64,000 nucleotides of DNA from Gammaproteobacteria bacterium. Lineage in GTDB: Bacteria > Pseudomonadota > Gammaproteobacteria > Burkholderiales > Burkholderiaceae_C. Below, in pieces: positions 37,130 through 45,476 of this stretch (positions within the stretch are counted from its first letter, which is position 1; each line of letters starts with the position of its first letter). The stretch spans positions 558,001 to 622,000 of the forward strand of contig JAHJWB010000001.1 in assembly GCA_018828125.1 (NCBI GenBank), written 5' to 3'. Under the pieces are notes generated by a model that saw only the letters and a program-made list of their open reading frames with translations, had not been told where the DNA came from and did not search any database. The position numbers were made by a program, and so were the translations under genes.

Positions 37130-37651
37130 TTATTCAGGCGAAGTGGTGTCGCCTGCGCCAAGGGTCTTTTCCATCAGCACAATGTCGCGCCATGCGCCGA
37201 ACTTCCAGCCTACCGAGCGCATCACGCCCACCTCGGTAAACCCCAGCGCCCGGTGTACGCCGATCGAGCCCGCATTGGCAGAGTCGCCAATCACAGCCAA
37301 GAGCTTGCGCACACCCATAGCCTCGGCCTGCGCCGCCAGCTCGGTCAGCAGCTTCTTGCCCAGGCCCATGCCGCGGGCTTCCTCTGCCATGTAGATGGAG
37401 TCTTCGGCCGAAAAGCGATAGGCCGGGCGTGGCTTGAACCAGTTGGCATACGCAAAGCCCAGCACCTTCCCGTCTTTTTCGGCCACCAGCCAGGGCAGAC
37501 CGCGCGCCAGTACGTCGGCACGGCGACCGGCCATGTCGTTTTCGGATGGGGGATCTATTTCAAAGGTGCCCGTGCCGTGGAGCACATGGTGTTGGTAAAT
37601 GGCGGTAATTGCAGCGATGTCGCTGTCAGTGCTGGGGCGGATATTGGGCAT
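37130..37651 (-). CDS. GNAT-family N-acetyltransferase, phosphinothricin acetyltransferase-like
   Basis: A 173-residue acetyl-CoA-dependent acetyltransferase. Family features are IRPSTDSDIAAITAIYQHHV, GTGTFEIDPPS, the acetyl-CoA loop in ARGMGLGKKLLTELA, and the C-terminal VHRALGFTEVGVMRSVGWKFG. This matches the PAT/MddA group that acetylates phosphinothricin or methionine derivatives. The real substrate is unknown. Its start codon overlaps the predicted promoter of the divergent rpsP operon. Confidence 0.88.
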   Translation of the reverse strand: MPNIRPSTDSDIAAITAIYQHHVLHGTGTFEIDPPSENDMAGRRADVLARGLPWLVAEKDGKVLGFAYANWFKPRPAYRFSAEDSIYMAEEARGMGLGKKLLTELAAQAEAMGVRKLLAVIGDSANAGSIGVHRALGFTEVGVMRSVGWKFGAWRDIVLMEKTLGAGDTTSPE

Positions 37652-37673
37652 GTCAGGGAGAAGTGGATATAAT
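37644..37673 (+). promoter_or_regulatory. Predicted sigma-70 promoter of the rpsP operon
   Basis: A consensus -10 TATAAT lies at 37668-37673, with a TTGGGC (37644-37649, 18-bp spacer) as a weak -35. It overlaps the GNAT start codon and leaves a leader of about 120 nt before rpsP. Confidence 0.6.
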
Positions 37674-37798
37674 CGCGGGCTTTGCAGCGTGTCGCTGGCC
37701 GGGTGGCCATGTCGCGTGTCTCAAGCGTTGCGAATATGGTTGCGAACACTGTGGCTCAAGGCAAATGTTGCCGGAGTTCACCACCCGAAGGATAAATC

Positions 37799-38050
37799 AT
37801 GGTCGTCATTCGACTTTCCCGCGGCGGCTCCAAAGGTCGTCCTTTTTTCAATATCGTCGTTGCTGACAAGCGCGTGCGCCGTGATGGCCGCTTTATCGAG
37901 CGCATCGGCTTCTACAACCCCACCGCCAAGGAAACCGAAGAAGGCCTGCGCATCGTTCAAGATCGCCTGTCCTACTGGGTTGGCGTGGGCGCTCAAACGT
38001 CGCCTACCGTGGACCGTCTGATCAAGCAAGCTGCCAAGAAGGCTGCTTAA
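37799..38050 (+). CDS. rpsP: 30S ribosomal protein S16
   Basis: An 83-residue ribosomal protein: [20 protein letters not shown]..., with [20 protein letters not shown] and [17 protein letters not shown]. The motifs are diagnostic for S16, and the length is normal. It is the first gene of rpsP-rimM-trmD-rplS, an order widely conserved in proteobacteria. A terminator-like hairpin follows at once (38060-38106), which would let rpsP be made in excess of rimM and trmD. Confidence 0.97.
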   Translation: MVVIRLSRGGSKGRPFFNIVVADKRVRRDGRFIERIGFYNPTAKETEEGLRIVQDRLSYWVGVGAQTSPTVDRLIKQAAKKAA

Positions 38051-38059
38051 AGCTCCCTG

Positions 38060-38106
38060 AAAAGGGCGGGTTTCGCGGGCATGTCCGGCGGAACCCGCCC
38101 TTTTCT
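38060..38106 (+). terminator. Attenuating terminator between rpsP and rimM
   Basis: Arms AAAAGGGCGGGTT (38060-38072) and AACCCGCCCTTTT (38092-38104) with a T-rich tail. It is within the operon, so it probably gives partial termination. Confidence 0.8.
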
Positions 38107-38124
38107 TTTTGTATTGCGCACACC

Positions 38125-38694
38125 ATGGCCACGACCCTGACCCTCGAATCCGCAGAACTTCCTCCCGATGCGATTGAGGTGGGGCATATTGCCGACGCCT
38201 GGGGCGTCAAAGGCTGGTTCAAGGTGGTTCCCTACAGTGCCAATCCTGAGGCGCTTTTCTCGGCCAAGCGCTGGTATTTGCAGCCTTCCGAGCGGGGTGC
38301 CAAGTCCTTCGCAGGCACCGCGTTGCTATCGATCCGGCAAGCCAAGGACCACTCGGATACCGTGGTGGCCTGGGCGCAGGGCATCGATGACCGCAATGGC
38401 GCCGAAGCCTTGCGCGGCGCACGCATTTTTGTACCGCGGTCGAGCTTTCCTTCCACCACCGAGGACGAGTATTACTGGGTCGATCTGATTGGCCTTGATG
38501 TCCTCAATCGAGAAGGTGTGGCGCTGGGTCAGGTCCGAGAACTGCTCTCTACTGGTCCGCAAACTGTGCTGGTGCTGGCATACGAACAAGACGGGAAGGC
38601 GCAGGAGCGCATGATTCCTTTTGTCTCGGCTTTTGTCGACAAGGTGGACTTGCCTGAAAAGCGCATTACCGTCGACTGGCAGCCCGATTACTGA
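38125..38694 (+). CDS. rimM: Ribosome maturation factor RimM
   Basis: A 189-residue 16S-processing factor that binds S19 in the 30S head. The N-terminal RimM domain is marked by EVGHIADAWGVKGWFKVVPY. The C-terminal PRC-barrel is marked by EYYWVDLIGLDVLNREGVAL and ends RITVDWQPDY. Length is normal. It follows rpsP after 74 bp that hold a terminator-like hairpin and precedes trmD by 38 bp. Confidence 0.96.
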   Translation: MATTLTLESAELPPDAIEVGHIADAWGVKGWFKVVPYSANPEALFSAKRWYLQPSERGAKSFAGTALLSIRQAKDHSDTVVAWAQGIDDRNGAEALRGARIFVPRSSFPSTTEDEYYWVDLIGLDVLNREGVALGQVRELLSTGPQTVLVLAYEQDGKAQERMIPFVSAFVDKVDLPEKRITVDWQPDY

Positions 38695-38732
38695 AACGAA
38701 AGCCGCTTTGCCACGCCATTGCGCTGCACACC

Positions 38733-39491
38733 ATGCGCTTTGACATCATTACCCTGTTTCCCGAGCTGTTCGCCCCTTTTCTGGCGAGCGGCGTAACGCG
38801 GCGTGCCTACGCCAGCGGACAAGTCGATGTGCGGCTTTGGAACCCACGTGACCATGCGGAAGGCAACTACCGTCGCGTGGACGACCGGCCCTTCGGCGGT
38901 GGCCCGGGCATGGTCATGATGGCCGAGCCTCTGGCGCGGTGCCTCACCGCTATCCGCGCCGAGCGCGGCGAGGACCTTACGTCGCAAGCGCCTGTGGTGC
39001 TCTTTTCCCCCATCGGCGAGCCCCTCAACCATGGTGCGGTAGAGCGTTGGTCTGCCAGCGCTGGTGCGGTGTTGCTGTGTGGGCGCTATGAAGGCATCGA
39101 CCAGCGATTCATCGATGCACACGTGAATGCGCAGATCAGCCTGGGGGACTTTGTACTGTCCGGGGGAGAGATTGCCGCCATGGCACTTCTCGATGCGGTG
39201 GCCCGCTTGCAGCCGGGTGTACTCAATGACGAGGGCAGCCACCAGCTGGACAGCTTTAATCCTGCATTGGATGGCCTGTTGGACTGCCCCCACTACACCC
39301 GCCCTGAAGAGTGGGCCGGGCAGGCAGTGCCGTCCGCGCTGATGTCAGGCCATCATGCGCAGATTGAGCGTTGGCGGCGCGATCAACGTCTGGCCATTAC
39401 AGCCCGGCACCGCCCTGATCTGATCGACGCAGCCCGTCAAGCGGGGCGCTTGGGCAAGGCGGATGAGGCGGTATTGGCCAAGCTTACCTGA
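38733..39491 (+). CDS. trmD: tRNA (guanine-N1)-methyltransferase
   Basis: A 252-residue SPOUT-class enzyme that makes m1G37 in tRNA and prevents frameshifting. Features are [17 protein letters not shown] at the N-terminus, [18 protein letters not shown], the trefoil-knot SAM site with [14 protein letters not shown] and [17 protein letters not shown], and a C-terminal helical domain after [12 protein letters not shown]. It is the third gene of rpsP-rimM-trmD-rplS. Its last codons contain the -35 of a promoter for rplS. Confidence 0.97.
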   Translation: MRFDIITLFPELFAPFLASGVTRRAYASGQVDVRLWNPRDHAEGNYRRVDDRPFGGGPGMVMMAEPLARCLTAIRAERGEDLTSQAPVVLFSPIGEPLNHGAVERWSASAGAVLLCGRYEGIDQRFIDAHVNAQISLGDFVLSGGEIAAMALLDAVARLQPGVLNDEGSHQLDSFNPALDGLLDCPHYTRPEEWAGQAVPSALMSGHHAQIERWRRDQRLAITARHRPDLIDAARQAGRLGKADEAVLAKLT

Positions 39492-39502
39492 ATTGCTATA
39501 AT
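39474..39502 (+). promoter_or_regulatory. Predicted internal promoter for rplS at the end of trmD
   Basis: A TTGGCC (39474-39479), 17-bp spacer and perfect -10 TATAAT (39497-39502) straddle the trmD stop codon. The resulting rplS leader would be about 110 nt. Confidence 0.7.
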
Positions 39503-39619
39503 CAAAGGCTTTTCGATCCTCTGCCCGGCCGTTTTGATAGGGAGCTTTCCCGCAAAACACTGAGACGTCAATCCCGACGCAGCCATTTTTGGCGCGGCCA
39601 AGATCGTTGGATATCAAAC

Positions 39620-40012
39620 ATGAACCTGATTCAGACCCTGGAAGCGGAAGAAATCGCCCGCTTGAACAAGACCATCCCCGAATTCGCCCCTGGTGACACT
39701 GTCATTGTGAGCGTGAACGTGGTGGAAGGTACCCGCAAGCGTGTGCAGGCTTACGAAGGCGTTGTGATTGCCAAGCGCAATCGCGGCCTGAACAGCGGCT
39801 TCACTGTGCGCAAGATCTCCAGCGGCGAAGGCGTGGAGCGTACGTTCCAAACCTACAGCCCGCTGATCGCTGGCATCGAAGTCAAGCGCCGCGGTGATGT
39901 GCGCCGTGCCAAGCTGTACTACCTGCGTGACCGCAGCGGCAAGTCGGCACGTATCAAGGAAAAGCTGCCTTCGCGCGTCAACAAGGTCAAGACTGCAACC
40001 ACCGCCGCATAA
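39620..40012 (+). CDS. rplS: 50S ribosomal protein L19
   Basis: A 130-residue ribosomal protein: [20 protein letters not shown]..., with [40 protein letters not shown] and [20 protein letters not shown]. It is diagnostic for L19. It is the last gene of the rpsP operon but also has a strong-looking promoter at the end of trmD. A rho-independent terminator follows (40033-40066). Confidence 0.97.
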   Translation: MNLIQTLEAEEIARLNKTIPEFAPGDTVIVSVNVVEGTRKRVQAYEGVVIAKRNRGLNSGFTVRKISSGEGVERTFQTYSPLIAGIEVKRRGDVRRAKLYYLRDRSGKSARIKEKLPSRVNKVKTATTAA

Positions 40013-40032
40013 GGCGCGGGCTCGTCCTGACC

Positions 40033-40066
40033 AAGCCGCTACAGCATTCGCCTGTAGCGGCTTTTT
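40033..40066 (+). terminator. Rho-independent terminator of the rpsP-rplS operon
   Basis: Arms AAGCCGCTACAG (40033-40044) and CTGTAGCGGCTTTTT (40052-40066) around a 7-nt loop. Confidence 0.92.
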
Positions 40067-40108
40067 GCGTTTTGCGGCCATCTCTTCCCTTGCACTGAAT
40101 CCCTTTTC

Positions 40109-40825
40109 GTGAACCCGTCTCCCACTCCCGTGTCGTCGGTGATCACGCCGCTTGCGGCGCTTCCCGATTTTGATCCCCGCATTGTGCCGGTGTTGGGCGT
40201 GGATGCGCACTTGCCAGCAGTGCCACGCGAGGCACAGACGCCAGCGGCGCTGCGCGCCCGGTTTGCGCAACCCCCCCATTGGGAGCCTGAGGTGGTGCTG
40301 GAGAAGAAATTCATGAACCGCGAGCCGGCCCACGCGTCGGTGCTGCTCGCCATCGTGCTGCGTGACGAGCCCATGGTGTTGCTGACCGAGCGCACGGCGC
40401 ACCTGTCAACGCATTCCGGTCAGGTGGCTTTTCCCGGTGGCCGCGCAGACCCAGAAGACGCCTCGCCTTCAGACACGGCGTTGCGCGAAGCTTATGAAGA
40501 AGTTGGGCTGGGTCGGGAGTTTGTCGAGGTGCTGGGCCATTTGCCCCATTACGTGACGGGCTCGTCGTTCATCATTACGCCTGTGGTGGCGCTGGTGCAG
40601 CCAGACTGTGTGCTCACTCCCAACCCTTACGAAGTGGCTGATCTTTTCGAAGTGCCACTGGCGTTTCTGCTGAATCCGGCAAACCACCAGCGCCATGTGT
40701 TTGATAGGGACGGTGTACACCGGGAATGGTTTTCCATGCCATACCAGGATGGTCCCAAGAACCATTACATCTGGGGGGCCACCGCGGGGATGCTGCGCAA
40801 CTTCTATCGCTTTATGCAGGCCTGA
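40109..40825 (+). CDS. Nudix hydrolase, CoA pyrophosphatase type
   Basis: A 238-residue Nudix protein starting at a GTG. The Nudix box GGRADPEDASPSDTALREAYEEVGL (given here by its key residues G, REAYEE and G) follows the UPF0035 signature around LTERTAHLSTHSGQVAFPGG. This combination is typical of NudL/PCD1-like CoA and acyl-CoA pyrophosphatases. It cleaves CoA to 4'-phosphopantetheine and 3',5'-ADP, an assignment by family. It follows the rplS terminator and is 56 bp upstream of the CbiB-like gene. Confidence 0.87.
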   Translation: MNPSPTPVSSVITPLAALPDFDPRIVPVLGVDAHLPAVPREAQTPAALRARFAQPPHWEPEVVLEKKFMNREPAHASVLLAIVLRDEPMVLLTERTAHLSTHSGQVAFPGGRADPEDASPSDTALREAYEEVGLGREFVEVLGHLPHYVTGSSFIITPVVALVQPDCVLTPNPYEVADLFEVPLAFLLNPANHQRHVFDRDGVHREWFSMPYQDGPKNHYIWGATAGMLRNFYRFMQA

Positions 40826-40881
40826 ACCGTGGCTGCACAACAGGGGTGCATGGGCCTGAAGCCCCAGTATCATTGCCCTCC

Positions 40882-41868
40882 ATGAGTTTCTTCGCGATTC
40901 TGTTCGCTTTGCTGATCGAGCAGGCACGACCTCTGGCACGCAGCAACCCCATCCATGCAGGCTTGCGCGCCTGGGCGCTGTCCGTGAGCCGCAATTTTGA
41001 CGCTGGAAAATCCCACCATGGCTGGGTTGCCTGGAGCCTTGCGGTACTGGTCCCTGCGTTGATCACGCTGGCTATTCATTGGCTGTTGCTGTGGGGGCTC
41101 GGTTGGCCGTTCGCCGTGCTTTGGAGCGTGGCAGTGCTGTATGTCACGCTGGGGTTTCGCCAGTTCAGCCACCATTTCACTGGCATTCGGGATGCGCTGG
41201 AAGAGGGCAACGAAGATGCCGCACGCGAACGTTTGGCGCATTGGCAGCAAGTCGATGTAGGCGTACTGCCACGCAGCGAAATCGTACGCCACGTGATTGA
41301 GTATTCGGTGCTGGCAGCACACCGGCATGTGTTTGGTGTATTGGCATGGTTTTCGGTGCTTGCAGCCTTGGGGCTTGGGCCCACGGGTGCGGTGTTGTAC
41401 CGGCTGGCCGAATTTGTGTCGCGATACTGGCACTACAAGCGGCGTACAGGCGCACAGCCTGCGAGTGAGTCGCTTCAGAGGGCTTCCGCCCAGGCTTGGA
41501 CGGCGGTTGATTGGCTACCCGCCCGACTTACCGCATTGAGCTTCGCGGTGGTAGGCAGTTTTGAAGAAGCGATTGAAGGCTGGCGTTTTCATGCGCAGCG
41601 GTTTCCCAACGACAACGACGGCGTGGTGCTGGCGGCTACGGCAGGTGCCATTAATGTGCGCCTGGGTGGCGAAGCTTTGAAGGCGCGCACTGAACTGCAC
41701 ACTCCCCAGGGCCTGGAGATTGACGCTGACATGGCGGACAGCGACTCCACCCCCGGCCGCGCGCCCGAGGTGGCCCATCTGCGCAGCGTGGTGGGGCTGG
41801 TGTGGCGCTCCGTGGTGGTCTGGATGCTGCTGCTGGCACTGTTGACCCTGGCCCGGCTGCTAGGCTAA
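40882..41868 (+). CDS. CobD/CbiB-family membrane protein
   Basis: A 328-residue membrane protein related to CbiB/CobD, the adenosylcobinamide-phosphate synthase. The N-terminus MSFFAILFALLIEQARPL, the central helices around LLLWGLGWPFAVLWSVAVLY, and VGVLPRSEIVRHVIEYSVLA followed by AAHRHVFGVLAWF match the family, with four to five helices in all. No other cobalamin gene is near, and many betaproteobacteria carry such a stand-alone paralogue, so a role in B12 synthesis is not implied. Start 40882 was chosen for its hydrophobic N-terminus; a -10-like TATCAT ends 8 nt upstream and no Shine-Dalgarno sequence is visible. Confidence 0.8.
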   Translation: MSFFAILFALLIEQARPLARSNPIHAGLRAWALSVSRNFDAGKSHHGWVAWSLAVLVPALITLAIHWLLLWGLGWPFAVLWSVAVLYVTLGFRQFSHHFTGIRDALEEGNEDAARERLAHWQQVDVGVLPRSEIVRHVIEYSVLAAHRHVFGVLAWFSVLAALGLGPTGAVLYRLAEFVSRYWHYKRRTGAQPASESLQRASAQAWTAVDWLPARLTALSFAVVGSFEEAIEGWRFHAQRFPNDNDGVVLAATAGAINVRLGGEALKARTELHTPQGLEIDADMADSDSTPGRAPEVAHLRSVVGLVWRSVVVWMLLLALLTLARLLG

Positions 41869-41926
41869 CGCAGTCATCCGTGGGACTTGGAAGGGCGAGG
41901 GTGGCACGCAGTCCGTTTCGTAAAGA

Positions 41927-42871
41927 TCAATAACGCGTGTGGCTGAGTTCGTCAAATAGATCGCTATAAATTTTGTAGCGAGTGGCGCTGATTCCACCAG
42001 CGCTAGAGCCCACTTTGACTGCCTCCAGCACTCCGCAGCCTGGCTCATGCAGGTGAGTGCAGTTGTAGAACTTGCAATGCGTGGCGTGTGCGGCGATGTC
42101 GGGCATGCACGCGGCCAACTGCATGGGCGCAATGTGGTGCAGCCCAAACTCCTGAAAACCTGGCGAATCGATCAGCGCAGTGGTGCGCTCTTTGTCCATC
42201 CAGTACCAGTGCGTGCTGGTGGTCGTGTGTTTGCCCGAGTTCAGCGCGCGTGAGATCTCACCTGTAAGCACGGTGGCTCCCGGCACCAGCAGGTTGATCA
42301 ACGTGCTTTTGCCTGAGCCAGAGGGGCCAAGCACCAGCGTGGTCTTGCCAGAAAGATGCTTCATCAACAAGGCGCGATCGACATCACTGGAGAGCGCGAG
42401 CGACAGTGGCAGCACGCCGTAGTGTTTTCCTTCCCCCATGTGGCGGTAGGGTAGCAGTCGCTCCCAAGCGCGGGCAAACGGCTCAACCAGATCACTCTTG
42501 TTCAGTGCAATGATCGGTTTGATGCCTTCGGCCTCTGCAGCGATCAACGCGCGGGCAAGCTGGCTTTCCGAAAACACCGGATCTGCCGCAATCAGTATGA
42601 GGACTTGGTCGAGGTTTGCGGCAAACGACTTGGTGCGGATTTCGTCTTGGCGGTAGAAAAGATTGCGCCGCTCCTTGACTTTTTCGATCGTGCCTTCTTC
42701 ACCTTGGCCGAGCGGTGGTGCTTGCCACAGCACATGGTCGCCGACGACGGCCTGGCTTTTTTTGCCGCGTGGGTGGCAGATGCGCCGTGCGCCATCTGGA
42801 GTTTCGACCATGCAATGGCGCCCATGGCTGCCCACCACGGTACCTTCCATGAGGGCGCTGCGTTCAGCCAT
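41927..42871 (-). CDS. rsgA: Ribosome small-subunit-dependent GTPase RsgA
   Basis: A 314-residue circularly permuted GTPase for late 30S assembly. An N-terminal OB fold (about 8-85) precedes G4 NKSDLV, then the P-loop GPSGSGKSTLINLL and G3 DSPGFQEFGL. A zinc finger follows, with cysteines and histidine in HCKFYNCTHLHEPGC. The last 30 codons or so (GSSAGGISATRYKIYSDLFD) coincide with a dispersed-repeat copy on the opposite strand. It lies 23 bp after phhB in an operon with the Ste24-type protease. Confidence 0.95.
   Translation of the reverse strand: MAERSALMEGTVVGSHGRHCMVETPDGARRICHPRGKKSQAVVGDHVLWQAPPLGQGEEGTIEKVKERRNLFYRQDEIRTKSFAANLDQVLILIAADPVFSESQLARALIAAEAEGIKPIIALNKSDLVEPFARAWERLLPYRHMGEGKHYGVLPLSLALSSDVDRALLMKHLSGKTTLVLGPSGSGKSTLINLLVPGATVLTGEISRALNSGKHTTTSTHWYWMDKERTTALIDSPGFQEFGLHHIAPMQLAACMPDIAAHATHCKFYNCTHLHEPGCGVLEAVKVGSSAGGISATRYKIYSDLFDELSHTRY
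41959..42021 (+). repeat. Dispersed repeat, copy 9, inside the 3' end of rsgA
   Basis: ATCGCTATAAATTTTGTAGC, then GAGTGGCGCTGATTCCACCA and GCGCTAGAGCCCACTTTGAC. Both stems and the downstream GAGCCC-ACTTTGACT match copies 5 and 8. Confidence 0.75.
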
Positions 42872-42894
42872 GGTGTGTGCGTTGGGTCATGCGG

Positions 42895-43230
42895 TCAGGC
42901 CACCAGCGCGTCGAACTGGGTGGCGCACTCAAAGTCGGTGGCTGAGATACCGTTCACGTCGTGCGTGTTCAAGCGCACCACGCAGCGGTTGTAATGCACC
43001 GACAGGTCGGGGTGGTGATCCTGTGCGTTGGCAACAAAAGCCAAGGCATTCACAAACGAAATGGTTTCGTAGTAGTTGGCAAAATGGTACGTCTTCTCAA
43101 TGGCCACATCGGCGCCATCGCCGGTCAGTTTCCAGCCTTCGATTTTGGCCAGATTTGCTACAACTTCAGTAGCTGTCAGCGCACGACGGGTAAGCGCTGA
43201 CCAGTCTTTTTTCTTCAAAATAGTGGTCAT
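42895..43230 (-). CDS. phhB: 4a-hydroxytetrahydrobiopterin dehydratase (pterin-4a-carbinolamine dehydratase)
   Basis: A 111-residue enzyme that dehydrates 4a-hydroxytetrahydropterin formed by phenylalanine hydroxylase. The conserved active site is in NAQDHHPDLSVHYNRCVVRL, with the HHP histidines, preceded by FANYYETISFVNALAFVA. It ends GISATDFECATQFDAL. The start overlaps the stop of the protease gene by four bases (ATGA). The N-terminal codons (about 10-26, LTRRALTATEVVANLA) coincide with a dispersed-repeat copy in antisense. No phhA is adjacent. Confidence 0.92.
   Translation of the reverse strand: MTTILKKKDWSALTRRALTATEVVANLAKIEGWKLTGDGADVAIEKTYHFANYYETISFVNALAFVANAQDHHPDLSVHYNRCVVRLNTHDVNGISATDFECATQFDALVA
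43153..43203 (+). repeat. Dispersed repeat, copy 10, inside the 5' part of phhB
   Basis: TTTGCTACAACTTCAGTAGC, then TGTCAGCGCACGACGGGTAA and GCGCTGACC. Stem 1 is GCTAC-GTAGC and stem 2 is weaker (AGCGC-GCGCT). Confidence 0.6.
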
Positions 43231-44549
43231 GGTTGATCAGGTAGTTGCATGCGTGCCAACCGTTCGGTGGCGGGTGGATGCGAGTAGTAAAACTTCACGT
43301 ACACCGGGTCGGGTGTGAGGGTGGAGGCATTGTCTTCGTACAGCTTGAGCAGTGCCGACGACAGGTCGGCGCCACTCGCTTGGGCGACGGCGTAGGCATC
43401 TGCCTGAAACTCATGGCGGCGGGAGAGCTGGGAAAACAGGGGCGAAATGAAGAAGGTAAAAACGGGCAGCACAAGCATGAACAGCAGCAATGCCAGTGCA
43501 TCGTTGGGCGCGGCGGCGGCCACCGCTGTATCGAAGGAGATATTGGGCGTCACACCCAGTCCCGTGTAGAACCACACCTGCGCCGACAGCCAACCCAGCA
43601 GCGCAAAGCCTGCGAGGCTCAGCCCGAACATGGTCACGATGCGCTGAACGATGTGCCGGTGCTTGAAATGCCCCAACTCATGGGCCAATACCGCTTCGAC
43701 TTCGCCCGGTGCCAATTGCCGTAAAAGCGTGTCATAGAAAACCACGCGCTTGGCCGCGCCAAACCCCGTGAAGTAGGCGTTGGCGTGGGCACTGCGGCGG
43801 CTGCCATCCATCACAAAAAGCCCCTTGGCCGAAAAGCCGCAACGTTGCATCAACGCCGTGACGCGCGCCTTCAGGGATTCATCCTCCAGGGGCTGGAACT
43901 TGTTGAACATGGGTGCAATAAAGGTGGGGTAGATCACCATGAGCAGCAGGTTGAATCCCATCCAGAACGCCCATGCCCATAGCCACCAAAGCGGGCCGGC
44001 TGCACCCATCATCCAGAGGATCAGCGCAGCCACGGGCAAGCCGATGATCGCTCCGACCACCAGGCCTTTGAGGGCGTCTGCCAGCCACAGGCGCCAGGTC
44101 ATTTTGTTGAAGCCAAAGCGTTCTTCCACCACAAACGTCTGGTACAGCGAAAGAGGCAGGTCAATAACTCCACTGATGGCTGCAAACGCGACCAACAACG
44201 TCAACTGCTGCCAAAAACCACCGCCCAGTCCTGCGAGCAAGGTCTGGTTCAGGGCATCCAAACCGCCGAGCAGCGTCCATCCGAGCAGCACCGCAGCCCC
44301 CAGGGCCATTTCCAGTATGCCCAGCCGGGCTTTGGTGATGGTGTAGTCGGCCGCCTTTTGGTGCGCGGCCAGTGCAATCCGCTCGGCAAAAGGTGCGGGG
44401 ACCTCGGCGCGGTGGCGCGCCACATGGCGAACCTGGCGGCTTGCAAGCCAGAATTTGAGCGCGAGACCCAGTACAAGTGCGGCCGCAAACGCCAGCGTGA
44501 GCGCCACGGAAGGCGAAAAAGTGTCGGTGAAGAAGTCTGAGGTGGGCAT
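43227..44549 (-). CDS. M48-family CAAX-type membrane protease (Ste24-like)
   Basis: A 440-residue integral membrane zinc protease. Several hydrophobic helices are visible (about 15-35, 75-95, 105-130, 160-210). The metal motif is HELGH in [17 protein letters not shown], and the third ligand is in the later [25 protein letters not shown] at the C-terminus is a Ste24 hallmark. Bacterial members have unknown substrates. It is the first gene of an operon with phhB (ATGA overlap) and rsgA. Start 44549 was chosen for MPTSDFF; a -10-like TAAACT ends 7 nt upstream on this strand and no Shine-Dalgarno sequence is visible. It is divergent from orn, 37 bp away. Confidence 0.9.
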   Translation of the reverse strand: MPTSDFFTDTFSPSVALTLAFAAALVLGLALKFWLASRQVRHVARHRAEVPAPFAERIALAAHQKAADYTITKARLGILEMALGAAVLLGWTLLGGLDALNQTLLAGLGGGFWQQLTLLVAFAAISGVIDLPLSLYQTFVVEERFGFNKMTWRLWLADALKGLVVGAIIGLPVAALILWMMGAAGPLWWLWAWAFWMGFNLLLMVIYPTFIAPMFNKFQPLEDESLKARVTALMQRCGFSAKGLFVMDGSRRSAHANAYFTGFGAAKRVVFYDTLLRQLAPGEVEAVLAHELGHFKHRHIVQRIVTMFGLSLAGFALLGWLSAQVWFYTGLGVTPNISFDTAVAAAAPNDALALLLFMLVLPVFTFFISPLFSQLSRRHEFQADAYAVAQASGADLSSALLKLYEDNASTLTPDPVYVKFYYSHPPATERLARMQLPDQP

Positions 44550-44586
44550 GTGCGGCGAGTTTAGGCCATCGGCGACAATGCGCGCC

Positions 44587-45165
44587 ATGTCAGAAGCCAA
44601 CAACCCCACCCCTCCCGCGCTTGCGAAATCCGACCAGAACCTTGTCTGGCTCGACTGCGAAATGACGGGCCTTGAACCCGATACAGACCGTTTGCTGGAG
44701 ATCGCCGTTGTCGTGACGGGTCCCAGTCTGGAGCCTCGTATCGAAGGCCCTGTTTTTGTGATTCACCAGCCAGATGAATTGTTGAACAAGATGGATGCCT
44801 GGAACAAGGGCACCCACGGTCGCAGCGGCCTGATCGACAAGGTGAAGGCATCTGCCGTGACTGAAGCAGAGGCCGAGCAGCAGATCATCGCTTTCTTGAG
44901 CCGGTACGTGCCTAAAGGGACAGCGCCCATGTGCGGCAACAGTGTTGGCCAAGATCGACGCTTTCTTGTGCGCTACATGCCCAAACTCGAACGGTTTTTC
45001 CACTACCGCAACATCGATGTCAGCACACTCAAGGAGTTGGCCAAGCGTTGGAAGCCTGAGGCCTACACCAGCTTCAAGAAGGCCCAGAAACATACCGCCT
45101 TGGCCGATGTGCATGAATCCATCGAGGAGTTGGCGCATTACCGGCAATACCTGCTGTCGGTGTAA
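44587..45165 (+). CDS. orn: Oligoribonuclease
   Basis: A 192-residue DEDDh 3'-5' exonuclease that degrades two- to five-nucleotide RNAs, including pGpG from c-di-GMP breakdown. Motifs: [20 protein letters not shown] (D and E of Exo I), [16 protein letters not shown] (Exo II) and [14 protein letters not shown] (Exo III, H and D). Length is normal. There is no Shine-Dalgarno sequence before ATG 44587; a -10-like GACAAT ends 7 nt upstream. ATG 44578 is an alternative start. Confidence 0.96.
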   Translation: MSEANNPTPPALAKSDQNLVWLDCEMTGLEPDTDRLLEIAVVVTGPSLEPRIEGPVFVIHQPDELLNKMDAWNKGTHGRSGLIDKVKASAVTEAEAEQQIIAFLSRYVPKGTAPMCGNSVGQDRRFLVRYMPKLERFFHYRNIDVSTLKELAKRWKPEAYTSFKKAQKHTALADVHESIEELAHYRQYLLSV

Positions 45166-45476
45166 ATTGACCTAAAGGCGCCGACCTGTGCAACGCCGTT
45201 CTTCGGCATCTTTGTAAGGACTATTGCGGGGAAACCCTAAAGCGTGCCATAATCACTGGCTGCGCAGGAATCACTACGCAGATTGTGCATCTCCCCTCAC
45301 ACACCGGGCTTGCCAGCCGACTGTTTTGACAGTTCAGGACTGGCGAATAACGCCCACCCGCACCGACCTCCAGCATAGAGTCAGCGCAGGTTTCGTTTGA
45401 TGGTTGATGTTTTTTAACCATTTGACGAAGCCAATCGTGGGCAGCGCCTGCGACCGTCTTCGTGAGAGAAAAATTC
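45166..45476 (+). promoter_or_regulatory. Promoter and long structured leader of the RNA helicase gene
   Basis: TTGCGG (45224-45229), an 18-bp spacer and CATAAT (45248-45253) form a plausible promoter. The message would carry a leader of about 215 nt with inverted repeats such as GACTG-TTTTGA-CAGTT (about 45319-45334) and TGGTT-10 nt-AACCA (45399-45418). No gene was found in these 311 bp. Confidence 0.55.

Noticed and set aside
40882..41868. Cobalamin biosynthesis role for the CbiB-like gene
   Set aside because: No other cob/cbi gene or cobalamin riboswitch is visible nearby. Stand-alone paralogues are common, so a B12 function is not supported here.
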